DNA from: Solibacillus cecembensis
Lineage (GTDB): Bacteria; Bacillota; Bacilli; Bacillales_A; Planococcaceae
NCBI RefSeq assembly: GCF_001439635.1
Contig: NZ_LMBZ01000017.1
Location: 174-64,173, forward strand
DNA length: 64,000 bases
Direction of reading: 5' to 3'
Made by a program: the position numbers and the translations under genes. This document shows, in pieces, positions 53,290 to 63,544 of the stretch. The notes beneath the pieces are model-generated. The model did no database searches. It was not told the DNA's origin and was given only the letters and a program-made list of their open reading frames with translations. Each line of letters starts with the position of its first letter. Positions within the stretch are counted from its first letter, which is position 1.

Positions 53290-54115
53290 ATGCGGATTTT
53301 TCTTAGACTCGCAATAATTTTGATAATCGGAATTCTTTTATTAACACAAATAAGCTCATCTTCTAGTACAGAGTTTTTGCTTATTTTAATAGGTGTTGGC
53401 ATTGTTGCTTCATTTATTGGAACATTAGCTGGTGGTGGCGGATTAATTACATTGCCTGCGATGATGCTTCTTGGCATTCCAATTCAATTTAGTATTGCAA
53501 CAAACAAATTTTCATCTGGAATTGCTTCATTATCTAGTTTATTCGTTTTATTGAAGGCTAAAGAATTGAAATGGGAAGTAATCAAGAAATACATCTTGTT
53601 TTCAATAGTTGGCGGTGGCATCGGGGCATTCGTGACGTCTTCCATACCTGAAAGTTGGCTGAATTCGATTGCGTTATTTTTACTTTTATTTGCTTTAGGT
53701 CTTTCCCAAAAAAAGTAATAAATGGTATAGCGCAGCTTCAAATCAAACTGAAGATAGTAAAGATCCCGCACGCATTTCCATTGTTTCTTTTTTTATCGGA
53801 ATTTATGACGGTGGATTTGGTCCAGGCTCCTCTTCATTTAGTATTTTATACTTCTTAAAATCAGGCTATACATATGTTAAAGCAACACAGATGAGTCGAG
53901 TGTTGAATTTTGGTAGTTGTTTAGGCGCTTTTATCGTTTTTTATCAAACCGGCTTCCTACAATGGGATTATGCGATTGCTTTAGCTACTGGATCAATTAT
54001 TGGTACACAGCTTGCTTTACTCATCGTAGCAAAAATTCCTTTACGATTTGCGAAAGGGCTATTAACTATTATTCTACTATTATTAATTGGTCAAGTTGCT
54101 TTGGAAGTTTTCTAG
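53290..54115 (+). pseudogene. TauE/SafE-family permease, frameshifted in an A7 run
   Basis: The first frame (53290-53718) encodes the N-terminal half with the repeat FIGTLAGGGGLITLPAMML and ends LGLSQKK. The following sequence in another frame gives SNKWYSAASNQTEDSKD, then IVSFFIGIYDGGFGPGSSSF (the second TauE repeat) and runs to 54115. Removing one A from the AAAAAAA at about 53707-53713 joins both into a normal 275-aa exporter with eight helices. Possible causes: mutation, sequencing error at a homopolymer, or functional slippage. Family role: export of sulfite or other organic anions. Confidence 0.85.
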
Positions 54116-54215
54116 TTTGTTTATACAATTTAATATTACTACGAATTGCATTACATACAATAAATCAAACTCCCATGCTATACTACTAAAACAATCACGA
54201 AAAGGAGCGATTATA

Positions 54216-54413
54216 ATGAACGGGAAAAATCGTAGCGATGTGTTTGCAGGCTTGCAAGTCGACATCGTACTTAAACAAGATCAACGAACAGGTAAAAAGA
54301 CACGCGGTATAGTGAAGGATTTACTAACAAATAGTAGTTCACATCCGCATGGCATTAAGGTCCGCTTAACAGATGGACAAGTCGGACGCGTGTGCCAAAC
54401 GTATCCGAAGTAA
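54216..54413 (+). CDS. ywbE: YwbE-family protein
   Basis: A 65-aa small basic protein (DUF2196/YwbE): DVFAGLQVDIVLKQDQRTGK, TRGIVKDLLTNSSSHPHGIK, RLTDGQVGR. Widespread in Bacillales and of unknown role. I chose the ATG at 54216, with AAAAGGAG upstream. Confidence 0.88.
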   Translation: MNGKNRSDVFAGLQVDIVLKQDQRTGKKTRGIVKDLLTNSSSHPHGIKVRLTDGQVGRVCQTYPK

Positions 54414-54447
54414 AGTAGCCTACTCACTTTACCTTTTTCTTTTTTCC

Positions 54448-54512
54448 AAAGAGGGATTTACCATGTTAAACGGTTTTTTCACATGGTAAATCCCTCTTTT
54501 TTTTTTTTTCAC
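54448..54512 (+). terminator. ywbE terminator
   Basis: A 19-bp perfect stem (54448-54466 with 54481-54499), followed by a run of about 13 T. Confidence 0.9.
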
Positions 54513-54614
54513 AATCTCATTTCAACGTCACTTAAATGTATTTTCTTTTCTTCTATTTTTTAATTCTTCCCTACTACTTTGACTCAAGTAAGAACAAATA
54601 ATTTCGATTAAATA

Positions 54615-54652
54615 AAAAAACGCACCCGCAAAGTCAAACGGGTACGTTGCTT
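54615..54652 (-). terminator. terminator of the amino-acid transporter operon
   Basis: On the minus strand AACGtACCCG and CGGGTgCGTTTTTTT pair around 10 nt. Confidence 0.75.
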
Positions 54653-54659
54653 ACTATTC

Positions 54660-55376
54660 TTATAAAACCTTCTCTAAAAATTCTTTCGCACGCGCTGATT
54701 TTGGCGCTGAGAAGAATTCCTCTGGTGGTGCGTCTTCTACTAATATGCCCCCGTCTAAAAATAGCACACGGTCTGCTACTTCTTTTGCGAAGCCCATTTC
54801 ATGCGTAACAATTAACATCGTCATGCCTGATTCAGCAAGAGATTTCATTACTTCTAAAACCTCTTTTACCATTTCTGGATCGAGCGCTGATGTTGGCTCA
54901 TCGAATAAAATCGCCGTTGGATTCATTGCTAGTGCACGCGCAATCGCAACACGCTGTTTTTGTCCGCCTGATAAGCGGTTCGGAAACTCATGTCTTTTTT
55001 CGAAAAGACCCACCTTCGTTAATAGCTCTTCACCTAACTTCGTGGCTTGTTCTTTTGTCACGCCTTTTACGTTAATTGGTGCATACGTTAAGTTTTCTAA
55101 AACGGTTTTGTGTGGGAACAGATGGAAGTGTTGGAACACCATCCCTAAATTTTCACGCATCTTCATCACGTTTTTATCAGTAATTTCAACACCTCCAATA
55201 GAAATGACCCCTGCTGTTGGTTCTTCTAAACGGTTAATACAGCGTAAAAATGTTGATTTACCAGAGCCTGATGGTCCGATGATTGCGATTACTTCTTTTT
55301 CTTTAATTTCTGTTGATATACCTTTAAGTACTTCATTTTTACCGTATGATTTTTTTAGATTATCAATTTTAATCAC
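54660..55376 (-). CDS. amino-acid ABC transporter ATP-binding protein
   Basis: A 238-aa polar amino-acid ATPase (GlnQ/ArtR type): [10 protein letters not shown]-loop [39 protein letters not shown] and VTHEMGFA. Overlaps the permease gene by 8 nt. Last gene of a four-gene operon. Confidence 0.92.
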   Translation of the reverse strand: MIKIDNLKKSYGKNEVLKGISTEIKEKEVIAIIGPSGSGKSTFLRCINRLEEPTAGVISIGGVEITDKNVMKMRENLGMVFQHFHLFPHKTVLENLTYAPINVKGVTKEQATKLGEELLTKVGLFEKRHEFPNRLSGGQKQRVAIARALAMNPTAILFDEPTSALDPEMVKEVLEVMKSLAESGMTMLIVTHEMGFAKEVADRVLFLDGGILVEDAPPEEFFSAPKSARAKEFLEKVL

Positions 55377-56025
55377 TACGTCTCATCCTCTTTTCTAGCA
55401 TTTGGCCAAGGAATGATAATACTAATGTCATTACATAATAGATTAAACCGGCGATTAGTAGCGGCTCTAAATATGTGAATGTTGAACCACCAACTACGTA
55501 CGCGCGGCGCATAATATCCATAGCTCCTATTACCGTTACGATTGCCGATTCTTTATTTAATGTAATGAATTCATTCATTAACGATGGTAATATATTTTTC
55601 ATTGCTTGCGGTAAAATAATGTCTTTCATCATTTTAGAATACGGAATACCTAGTGCTTTTGCGGCTTCCATTTGCCCTTTATCGACTGCATTTATGCCTG
55701 CACGAATAATTTCAGAAATATAAGCACCTGAATTTAATCCAAATGCGATGATTGCGGCAGGGATGGCCTGAATTTGAATGTCGAATACTTGTGGTACTGC
55801 ATAGTAAATTAGCATTAATTGTAATACTAATGGTGTCCCACGGAAAATTGACGTGTAAAATGCGGCAAACCAGCGTAATGGTTTTATATTCCCAATTTTA
55901 CATAGCGCTAAAAGTATACCTAAAATTAATCCCAAGATTGTTGCTCCAACAACGATCTGTAGTGTAACGCCTATTCCTTCTAAAATATAAGGAATAGAGG
56001 GCACGATTTTTTCAAAGTTGAACAT
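55369..56025 (-). CDS. amino-acid ABC transporter permease
   Basis: A 218-aa HisM/GlnP-type permease with five helices and the ATPase-contact loop [33 protein letters not shown]. Second-to-last gene of the operon. Confidence 0.92.
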   Translation of the reverse strand: MFNFEKIVPSIPYILEGIGVTLQIVVGATILGLILGILLALCKIGNIKPLRWFAAFYTSIFRGTPLVLQLMLIYYAVPQVFDIQIQAIPAAIIAFGLNSGAYISEIIRAGINAVDKGQMEAAKALGIPYSKMMKDIILPQAMKNILPSLMNEFITLNKESAIVTVIGAMDIMRRAYVVGGSTFTYLEPLLIAGLIYYVMTLVLSFLGQMLEKRMRRSD

Positions 56026-56074
56026 CGTAGCCCTCCTTTCTCTGAATTTCTTATTTACTTACTCTCCTAAAAAA

Positions 56075-56113
56075 GTTAGAAACGTCACCCAGCTTATTCG
56101 CTGAATGACGCCC
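56075..56113 (-). promoter_or_regulatory. intra-operon hairpin after the binding-protein gene
   Basis: On the minus strand GCGTCA-TT-CAGC and GCTG-GG-TGACGT pair around GAATAA, followed only by TTT. Such hairpins commonly reduce read-through and protect the abundant binding-protein mRNA. Confidence 0.55.
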
Positions 56114-56122
56114 CAATGATAT

Positions 56123-56929
56123 TTATTCTACAACAAACCATTTTGCTTTCAGTTCATCAATTGTGCCATCCGCTACTAATTCTTCGATCACTTTATCGAA
56201 TTCAGCTTTAAGTGGACTACCCTCTTGGAACACTGCTGCTTTGAAATCTGGCTCTTCCACTTCGATAGGGAATGCTGCTAAATCATCATTGTTTGCTAAG
56301 TAGTTTTCAGCAACGATGTTTTCGATAACGGCTGCATCAAAACGACCTGTTTTTAATTCTTGTACTAGCTCAGGGATTAGGTTACGGCTTTCTACTTTGA
56401 AACCATGTTCTTCAGCAAATTCTTTTGCTAAATCTTCTTGAATTGAAGAAACTTGAGCGCCAACTAAACCACCTTTTACGTCTGCAAGCTCTTTATAATC
56501 TTTTTCTTTATCAAATATTAAATATTGTTCTGTTTCATAATATGGGATTGAGAAATCTACTACTTCTTCACGTTCAGGTGTTGGTGTCATTCCAGAAAGT
56601 ACGATGTCGAATTTTTTCGCTTGTAATGCTGTGATTAAGCTGTTGAAATCCATGTTTTCTACTTTAATTTCATAGCCTAATTTTTCACCGATAGTCTTTG
56701 CAAGGTCGATATCAAAGCCAATGATTTCATCACTTGTCGCTGTTTCTACATACTCAAATGGTGCGTAGTCCGCAGATGTACCCATTACTAAAACTTTTTT
56801 ATCTTCTGTATTTGTATCTGTCGGACCTTCACTACCTGATGTTGTATCTTTTTTATCAGATGCGCCGCACGCTGCAAGTACTGCGACAACCAATGTCATA
56901 AGTAATGCTAATAACCATTTTTTATTCAT
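56123..56929 (-). CDS. amino-acid ABC transporter substrate-binding lipoprotein
   Basis: A 268-aa SBP_bac_3 lipoprotein: signal MNKKWLLALLMTLVVAVLAAC with lipobox LAAC, Ser/Gly/Thr/Asp linker, then VMGTSADYAPFEYVE, EIIGFDIDLAKTI and LSGMTPTPEREE, the ligand-binding motifs of polar/basic amino-acid receptors. I use the ATG at 56929 (AGGAG 9 nt upstream) and not that at 56938, which touches the ribosome site. Ligand might be arginine, ornithine or another amino acid. Confidence 0.9.
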   Translation of the reverse strand: MNKKWLLALLMTLVVAVLAACGASDKKDTTSGSEGPTDTNTEDKKVLVMGTSADYAPFEYVETATSDEIIGFDIDLAKTIGEKLGYEIKVENMDFNSLITALQAKKFDIVLSGMTPTPEREEVVDFSIPYYETEQYLIFDKEKDYKELADVKGGLVGAQVSSIQEDLAKEFAEEHGFKVESRNLIPELVQELKTGRFDAAVIENIVAENYLANNDDLAAFPIEVEEPDFKAAVFQEGSPLKAEFDKVIEELVADGTIDELKAKWFVVE

Positions 56930-56944
56930 ATTATCCATCTCCTA

Positions 56945-58246
56945 TTAATGTTGTAAGTAACGCTGGATTGCTCTTTCTAACATTTGTAAGCCATCATCAA
57001 TTTGTTCTGTTGTAATTGTAAGTGGTGGAATCATCCGAATCACTTCGCCTTCATTCCCACATAAGTAGAATAGTACGCCCTCTTCAAGCGCGTAATCTAA
57101 TATTTGTCCTACTGCTTTACCATCTACTTCACCCGTTTCCGGATTTGAAAGCTCAATTCCGATCATTAAACCTGCTGAACGCACATCGCTAATGATACTG
57201 TATTTTTCTTTCATTTTAAGAAGCTGTTCACGGGCATAAGCTCCCACTACACGAGAATTTTCAACTAAGTTTTCTTCGTGGAGAATTTCTAATGTTGTCA
57301 ATGCAACGGAACAAGCAATTGGATTTCCTCCAAAAGTCGTACCGTGTGAACCGATTGGCCATTTTTTCATTAATTCTTTTGAAGCAACTGTTGCACTAAG
57401 CGGTAAGCCTGATGCAATCCCTTTAGCAATTGCCATAATGTCTGGCGTCACATCGAAGTATTGCGCAGCGAACCATTCACCCGTTCGACCGAAGCCCGTT
57501 TGAACCTCATCAAAAATTAATAAAATTCCGTGTTCATCACATATTTCACGAATCTTTTTCACCCATGCTTTTGGTGGAATGATGTAGCCACCTTCGCCAA
57601 GTATTGGCTCTAAAATAACAGCCGCTACTTCTTCTGGTGTTACTTGATGTTTGAATAACTTTTTAAAATCTTTTTCAAGCTGCGCTACACAGTATGTATC
57701 AACATCTTCACCGGTTGGTACGCCTTTTACATCAGCATACGGAATTTGATATGAAAGATGTGATGGTTGTAAAAATTTTCGATATTTACTTTTTGATGTT
57801 GTTACACCAAGTGCCCCCATTGAACGACCGTGGAAACAGCCTGTAAATGAAATCACATATGGTCGTTCCGTAACAAATTTTGCTAATTTTAATGAGCCCT
57901 CGATCGCTTCTGTTCCACTATTGGCGAAGAAGAAACACCCTAAATCACCAGGCAACACTTCACCTAGCTGCTCTGATAATTTTAAAATTGATTCGTACAT
58001 AATCACGCCTGATGGTCCATGTACTAACTGATCCGCTGCATCCTTAATACTTTGTACAATTTTCGGATGACGGTGACCTGTATTTGTAACAGCAATTCCT
58101 GAAGTAAAATCTAAGTATTTACGACCATCTGCCCCGTAATAGTAACATCCTTCTTCTTTAACCACTGGAAGGTTTGGGTGATCCTTTGCCATACTTGGCG
58201 CTAAATAGTCGCCCATTTCCTTGTATAAATCTAACCAATCCGACAT
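56945..58246 (-). CDS. class III aminotransferase (4-aminobutyrate/ornithine type)
   Basis: A 433-aa fold-type I class III aminotransferase: [47 protein letters not shown], the PLP lysine in AIAKGIASG, and [11 protein letters not shown]. This motif set fits GabT or ornithine aminotransferase-like enzymes that move an omega-amino group. First gene of the operon with the transporter, which suggests uptake and breakdown of the same amino acid or amine. Confidence 0.88.
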   Translation of the reverse strand: MSDWLDLYKEMGDYLAPSMAKDHPNLPVVKEEGCYYYGADGRKYLDFTSGIAVTNTGHRHPKIVQSIKDAADQLVHGPSGVIMYESILKLSEQLGEVLPGDLGCFFFANSGTEAIEGSLKLAKFVTERPYVISFTGCFHGRSMGALGVTTSKSKYRKFLQPSHLSYQIPYADVKGVPTGEDVDTYCVAQLEKDFKKLFKHQVTPEEVAAVILEPILGEGGYIIPPKAWVKKIREICDEHGILLIFDEVQTGFGRTGEWFAAQYFDVTPDIMAIAKGIASGLPLSATVASKELMKKWPIGSHGTTFGGNPIACSVALTTLEILHEENLVENSRVVGAYAREQLLKMKEKYSIISDVRSAGLMIGIELSNPETGEVDGKAVGQILDYALEEGVLFYLCGNEGEVIRMIPPLTITTEQIDDGLQMLERAIQRYLQH

Positions 58247-58338
58247 TTTATAGTACCTCGCAATGCTTTTTTAATATTTCTTGCGATTTAAAGTTTCCCT
58301 CTAAACCACAACTTAGTGTTATCTCATTCTAATCTCTA

Positions 58339-58354
58339 TTGCATAATTATGCAA
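58339..58354. promoter_or_regulatory. perfect palindrome upstream of the operon (ArgR/AhrC-like box)
   Basis: TTGCATAATTATGCAA is a perfect 16-bp palindrome 93 bp before the aminotransferase start. It resembles the ARG box pattern (TGAATAATTATTCA core) with one symmetric change. The rest of the 788-bp gap 58247-59034 is AT-rich with no other feature that I can support. Confidence 0.5.
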
Positions 58355-59034
58355 GAATTAATTATTCTGAAAAGCTAGATTAAATTTCTCGATAGATAGA
58401 ACTAAATGTTCGTCTTCCTTATTATTTAGCATAGAAAAGAGCTTCTATTATTCTCACTTCACACAAGGAAGTATTAGTTCATTTAATCATATTTTTACAA
58501 TTGGTAAGCCTATACAACTACATTTTTCATCGTATATACTTTTCCCGCGGACATTTCACTTCTTGATAACTTTTGATACCCATTTTATGCATGTAGAAAT
58601 CCTTTAATTACAAATCCTATAACACCCTATATTAGCAAAGTAATTGAGCAAACTTTTAAATACAACTACACTGTAGTTTGTAAGTGAACCTGTATATAGG
58701 TGAATTTTAATACAAGTTAATACATATCCAATCACAACGGTAACAAGTTAAAACTCACTATTTAACGCTATACTTATGAATCTATCCATGTTAGTTAATT
58801 CGCAGTTTTCGAAATATTTTATTCACCTTTAAACCAATTTATATCGACACTGGGAATTTTAATAACGGGCATAAAGCTATTCCTAAAGAACATTAAATGA
58901 GAGTCTTTAGCATCCATTTAAAAGCAAATAAAAGAAGCGTAATATACAATCCTGCTTGTTTTTGACCGTTAAAATTATAATAAATAACCGCACCTAAACA
59001 TCCATACTACATGACGTTAGGTTACGGCTATTTT

Positions 59035-59670
59035 TTAAAGTTTATTTTCAAACTGCGCTTCGGTTTTCGCTTGAACTTCCTCGAGTGTCACGCCATCCTG
59101 TAATTCCACTAACTGCATACGACTATCTTTAAAATCAAACACGGCTAAATCTGTAATAAGGCGATGGACGACGCCTTTTCCTGTCAATGGCAATGTGCAG
59201 GCAGGCTTTACTTTAGATTCACCGTATTTATTCGTGTGCTCCATAATAACGATCACTTTTTTCGCACCAACGACTAAATCCATTGCACCACCCATACCTT
59301 TGACAACTTTCCCTGGGATCATCCAGTTCGCGAGGTCACCTGTTTCAGATACTTCCATGCCTCCTAAAATGGCCACATCTATATGACCACCACGGATCAT
59401 GGCAAAACTTTCTGCACTATCAAAATAGGCTGCTCCTGCTCGCGCTGTTACCGTTTCTTTTCCGGCATTAATAAGATCTGCATCGACTTCATCTTCTGTC
59501 GGGTAAGGTCCAATTCCTAGCATCCCATTTTCGGATTGCAGCATGACATCGTATTGTGCAGGAATTTCATTGGCTATTAACGTTGGCATCCCAATTCCTA
59601 AATTGACATACATACCGTCCTCAATTTCTTTTACAGCACGGCGTATAATTGTTAGACGAGTATCCATCAT
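59035..59670 (-). CDS. scoB: 3-oxoacid CoA-transferase subunit B
   Basis: A 211-aa beta subunit: [16 protein letters not shown], the catalytic glutamate in [25 protein letters not shown] and [17 protein letters not shown]. With subunit A it moves CoA from succinyl-CoA to acetoacetate or similar acids. Overlaps scoA by 4 nt. Confidence 0.92.
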   Translation of the reverse strand: MMDTRLTIIRRAVKEIEDGMYVNLGIGMPTLIANEIPAQYDVMLQSENGMLGIGPYPTEDEVDADLINAGKETVTARAGAAYFDSAESFAMIRGGHIDVAILGGMEVSETGDLANWMIPGKVVKGMGGAMDLVVGAKKVIVIMEHTNKYGESKVKPACTLPLTGKGVVHRLITDLAVFDFKDSRMQLVELQDGVTLEEVQAKTEAQFENKL

Positions 59671-60365
59671 GCTTCCTCCCTTACGATGCGACGTTCAATA
59701 CGCTTTTCATATGATTGACTATGAACAATACGCTGTACATAAATACCTGGCAAATTAATTTCATCTGGCGCAAGCTCGCCTACCTCGACCAGTTCTTCCA
59801 CTTCTACAATTGTCACTTTACCAGCTGTTGCTACAAGTGGATTGAAGTTACGCGATGTTTTACGGAATACAAGATTTCCAGAGCGGTCTGCCTTCCATGC
59901 CTTTACAAGTGCAAAATCCCCTGTAATTGCACGCTCTAAAATATACGTTTTACCTTCAAATGCCTTCTCTTCTTTGCCTTCTGCAATCGCTGTTCCTACG
60001 CCAGTTGCCGTATAAAAGCCTGGAATACCCGCGCCACCCGCACGAATTCGTTCAGCAAGTGTTCCTTGCGGTGTTAACTCGACTTCCAGCTCACCATTTA
60101 AAAATTGCTGTTCAAATAATTTATTCTCCCCTACATAGGAAGCAACCATCTTTTTAATTTGTCTATTCGGAAGTAAAACCCCTAAACCAAAATCATCTAC
60201 TCCACAGTTGTTACTCACTACTGTTAATTGATTAACCCCTTTTTCATGGACAGCAGCAATTAAGTTTTCAGGAATGCCACAAAGTCCGAACCCCCCTACT
60301 AATATCGTTGCGCCGTTTTCAATATCATGAATCGCTTCTTGAACAGATGCTACAACTTTCCCCAT
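59667..60365 (-). CDS. scoA: 3-oxoacid CoA-transferase subunit A
   Basis: A 232-aa alpha subunit: [17 protein letters not shown] (CoA loop), [33 protein letters not shown] follows GGAGG. Forms the operon scoA-scoB, used in ketone-body or short-acid metabolism. Confidence 0.92.
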   Translation of the reverse strand: MGKVVASVQEAIHDIENGATILVGGFGLCGIPENLIAAVHEKGVNQLTVVSNNCGVDDFGLGVLLPNRQIKKMVASYVGENKLFEQQFLNGELEVELTPQGTLAERIRAGGAGIPGFYTATGVGTAIAEGKEEKAFEGKTYILERAITGDFALVKAWKADRSGNLVFRKTSRNFNPLVATAGKVTIVEVEELVEVGELAPDEINLPGIYVQRIVHSQSYEKRIERRIVREEA

Positions 60366-60478
60366 CTTTTCGCGCCTCCCCTTTGACCCTTTTTTATACA
60401 GCTTCCTAGCTTTTTAACTAACCACTAAGTTCCACAAAAATATAAAATACCCTCTATTTTTAAGTTTGATTAACACAC

Positions 60479-60518
60479 AAAAAACGACATTTCGACTCTC
60501 AGTCAAAATGTCATTTTT
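60479..60518 (-). terminator. terminator of the 207-aa gene
   Basis: GACATTTcGACT (60486-60497) and AGTCaAAATGTC (60501-60512) pair; on the minus strand TTTTTTG follows. Confidence 0.75.
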
Positions 60519-60525
60519 GCTTTTT

Positions 60526-61149
60526 TTACGAAGCGCGTCCGTCTTTATGCGGTGCTTGATAAATCCCTAGTTCCCCTGTCTTCGGATCACGAATATAACG
60601 CTGATCATCCTGTAACGGAATTTCATCAGGTTCCACCTCATCCGCCATTCCAAATTCACCTGCAACCGCCATATCTGGCATGCGGATTACTCGTTGTGGA
60701 TTGAAGGCTACTGGACGAATTTCTTTTAACCCCCAAATAATTAAGTTTGATGGATTTTTTTGATTCGTAATCCATTTTGTTAATGTATGCCCCGTCCACT
60801 CACTTTCGTAAAATGGATCCGTACCCGACACTAGTACCATTCCACCTTTTTTAATCACTTCCATGTACTCTCTTTTTTCTGTAGGTGATAACAGCATCCG
60901 GTGAAGTGTTTTTTCAATTGCTGTTTCTTTTGTAAACAATGCTTTTAAGTGGTTGCGGATGCCGTGTGTTGTGACAATTTGAATTTGTGCATCCCGTGCT
61001 AATGCATGAAATTCATTTACTTCATTTGTCAAAATATAAATGGTGTTTTGCCTTGCTAAACCTGGTGTACGCAATTTCTGGAGTTTTTCGAGCATTTCAC
61101 TTTTAGAATGTGCAACATCAATAGAGCGTTTCACTTCATTTTCAGACAT
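60526..61149 (-). CDS. hypothetical stress-protein-like protein
   Basis: A 207-aa soluble protein. The first half (KSEMLEKLQKLRTPGLARQN, TIYILTNEVNEFHALARDAQ, SPTEKREYMEVIKKGGMVLV) resembles the general stress protein 17M/YflT fold; the second half is Pro/Asp-rich with DDQRYIRDPKTGELGIYQAP. I am not certain of the family. RBS GGAGGG. Monocistronic. Confidence 0.5.
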   Translation of the reverse strand: MSENEVKRSIDVAHSKSEMLEKLQKLRTPGLARQNTIYILTNEVNEFHALARDAQIQIVTTHGIRNHLKALFTKETAIEKTLHRMLLSPTEKREYMEVIKKGGMVLVSGTDPFYESEWTGHTLTKWITNQKNPSNLIIWGLKEIRPVAFNPQRVIRMPDMAVAGEFGMADEVEPDEIPLQDDQRYIRDPKTGELGIYQAPHKDGRAS

Positions 61150-61347
61150 ATGAATCCCTCCAATGTTTTCGATACTTTCCTTTTCCCAAAATAGCGGGAA
61201 TGAAACTTTTTAATAGTGATTATCCATGAGTTGAATTCCTTTTTCTTCATAATAAAAGAACAATTCATTATATGAAACGCGGGAATAAAAAAGACAATTC
61301 TCATAAAAATAACAGGCACTTATCTTTTTGCAGCCAATAGAAAAAAA

Positions 61348-61378
61348 CCACAGTATTTTAAAATACTGTGGGAGTCAC
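61348..61378 (-). terminator. chemoreceptor gene terminator
   Basis: CCACAGTATTTT is followed directly by its complement AAAATACTGTGG (61348-61371); on the minus strand TTTTTTT follows. Confidence 0.85.
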
Positions 61379-61383
61379 TTCGT

Positions 61384-63357
61384 TTAAATTTTATAATCCT
61401 TCACAACACGGTTCAATTGCTCTGCTAAATCGGATAATTGCTCTGTTGCCGTAGCAACTTCGCCCATTGTTGCACTTGTTTGAATGACCGTCGCTGTCGT
61501 TTCTTCCACACTTGCTGCTGTTTCTTCTGTAAGTGCGGTAATTTCCTGCATAGCGTCATTAATTTCATGCCCTTCATGACTCATTTCTTGAAGGTTGTGA
61601 ATCATCATCGTAATAAATTGCGCCATTTGTGATACGGAATTTTGGATTTCATTAAACGTATTTGCCGTTATTTCAAGTTGCTCTGAACCTGTAACAACTT
61701 GACCATATCCGCGCTGTAATGATGCGCTCACTTCTTTTGAATCATGCTGAATTGCTGACACAATCGATGTAATTTCCGTAACCGAATGACCAACTTGCTC
61801 CGCTAACTTCCGAACTTCATCCGCTACAACTGCAAAGCCTTTACCATGTTCGCCCGCGCGTGCTGCTTCAATCGACGCATTCAGTGCCAATAAATTCGTT
61901 TGGTTGGCAACTTCTTCAATAATGGAAACAAAGGATGAAATTTGTACTGCCTGCTGATCAAGCTGCACCATTTTCCCCATGGATTCCTTCATTACTTGAT
62001 GAATTTCTTGCATTTGCTCATTTGAAGTATTCATCAACTTTGCACCATCTTCTGATAAAGTAAGTACATTTTCTGACGTCGTATTTAACTGATTCCCTTG
62101 AGCTGTGGATTCTGCTAATTTGCGCGAAAACTCGACCATAATTCCCGATATTTCCGAAACCTCAACCGTTTGCTTATCCACACCTTTTGATAGGTATTCC
62201 ATCGTTTCAGCAATCGCCTCAGAGCCTTGCGAAACTTCCTTGGCCGACTGTGAAAGTACCGTACTTTTTGTCGTTACAGTCGTAGAAGCTTGTGCTATTT
62301 CTGAAATTGTTTTGTGTAAATGTTCCTGCATCTTCTTCATATCCGTCATCAGTTTGCCAATTTCATCACGTCGATTATTATCCGCAATTCGACTCGTTAA
62401 ATCACCACTACTTAATGTATGCATCATCTGCGTCGTTTTAATAATCGGAACTGTTAATGTACGACTATAAAATAGTGCCACTGCAATCGCTGCAAAAATC
62501 GTAATGAGTAAAGCAATGCCATTCGTCATTTTCATTTGGCTTATCGCATTCTGAGTTGTTGTAATATCTTGTACTAATAACAGCGTACTCACAACCGCTG
62601 TACCTGTTGGATCTTGAATAGGCAAGTAACTTTCAATTTTTAGTTGTTTCAAATCTGTAAATCGTGTTTGTTCCCCTGCCATCGCTTGTGCAAAATAGTC
62701 ATTTACTATTTGCTCTCCAATACGGTCAGTATGTGTAGATCGAACAATTTCACCTGTTGCATTAATTAAATCAACTTCTGTGCTTGGGAATAGTGCTTGG
62801 AAGTCCGTTAGAAATTCATTACCAAGCCCTATTTGTAACGTCCCAACTACTTTGCCTTCTTGTTTAATTGGCGCAAATGCCCGAACAGATAGCCCACTTG
62901 AACCATATTCAAATCCACTAATTGTCTGTCCCTTTAATGCTTGTTGAATAGCCATTACATCTGCTTTACTATCACCGTATTTTGAAACATTATGACCCCG
63001 CAAATAAACATTACCCTGTACATCACCAAACTCTAAAACCGTTAGCTGATGTTCTTTTTGCAAGCTCTCAAATAATGCTTTTCCTTCTGTTTCCAGAGTT
63101 CCTCGATTTGTTTCCGTTAATAATTGCTGCACACGTATATCCTGTGCATACAGTTCTGCTATGTATTTCAAATCATTTGTTACTTTATCAAGATGCTGCG
63201 CTACCGCATGTTCAATCTGCTCTTGTGTTTCATTTTGAACATTTTGATAGCTATTAGAAGAGATTATAAAATTATAAGTTCCTGTAACCATCACTGGAAT
63301 AATTCCTACTAATAATAAAATTACAATGAGTCTTGTTTTTAAACTTTTGTATCGCAT
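61384..63357 (-). CDS. methyl-accepting chemotaxis protein with Cache sensor
   Basis: A 657-aa receptor: helix 1 (residues 9-30), extracellular Cache-type sensor (31-280; contains [23 protein letters not shown] ligand pocket features), helix 2 (280-300), HAMP (300-355) and a signalling coiled coil with the conserved tip [20 protein letters not shown] and EVRKLAEQ. It passes a ligand signal to CheW/CheA at the pole. Ligand unknown. Complete. Confidence 0.92.
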   Translation of the reverse strand: MRYKSLKTRLIVILLLVGIIPVMVTGTYNFIISSNSYQNVQNETQEQIEHAVAQHLDKVTNDLKYIAELYAQDIRVQQLLTETNRGTLETEGKALFESLQKEHQLTVLEFGDVQGNVYLRGHNVSKYGDSKADVMAIQQALKGQTISGFEYGSSGLSVRAFAPIKQEGKVVGTLQIGLGNEFLTDFQALFPSTEVDLINATGEIVRSTHTDRIGEQIVNDYFAQAMAGEQTRFTDLKQLKIESYLPIQDPTGTAVVSTLLLVQDITTTQNAISQMKMTNGIALLITIFAAIAVALFYSRTLTVPIIKTTQMMHTLSSGDLTSRIADNNRRDEIGKLMTDMKKMQEHLHKTISEIAQASTTVTTKSTVLSQSAKEVSQGSEAIAETMEYLSKGVDKQTVEVSEISGIMVEFSRKLAESTAQGNQLNTTSENVLTLSEDGAKLMNTSNEQMQEIHQVMKESMGKMVQLDQQAVQISSFVSIIEEVANQTNLLALNASIEAARAGEHGKGFAVVADEVRKLAEQVGHSVTEITSIVSAIQHDSKEVSASLQRGYGQVVTGSEQLEITANTFNEIQNSVSQMAQFITMMIHNLQEMSHEGHEINDAMQEITALTEETAASVEETTATVIQTSATMGEVATATEQLSDLAEQLNRVVKDYKI

Positions 63358-63480
63358 AGCTACTCCCTTATCTCTTTTACTTTATTGTTATCCATCTATG
63401 ACTCGCACGTTGCCAGTCAGTTAACTATCGTCATATGGACACAACTTATTTAGAATAACACATACTGAACAACGATGAAA

Positions 63481-63528
63481 AAAACGAATGCCCCTTGCAG
63501 TCAACTGACATGCAAAATGGCATCCGCC
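63481..63528 (-). terminator. nitroreductase gene terminator
   Basis: On the minus strand GGATGCCatTTTGCA and TGCAAggGGCATTC pair, followed by TTTTTTT. Confidence 0.65.
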
Positions 63529-63544
63529 TTTATCTTATTGGCTT

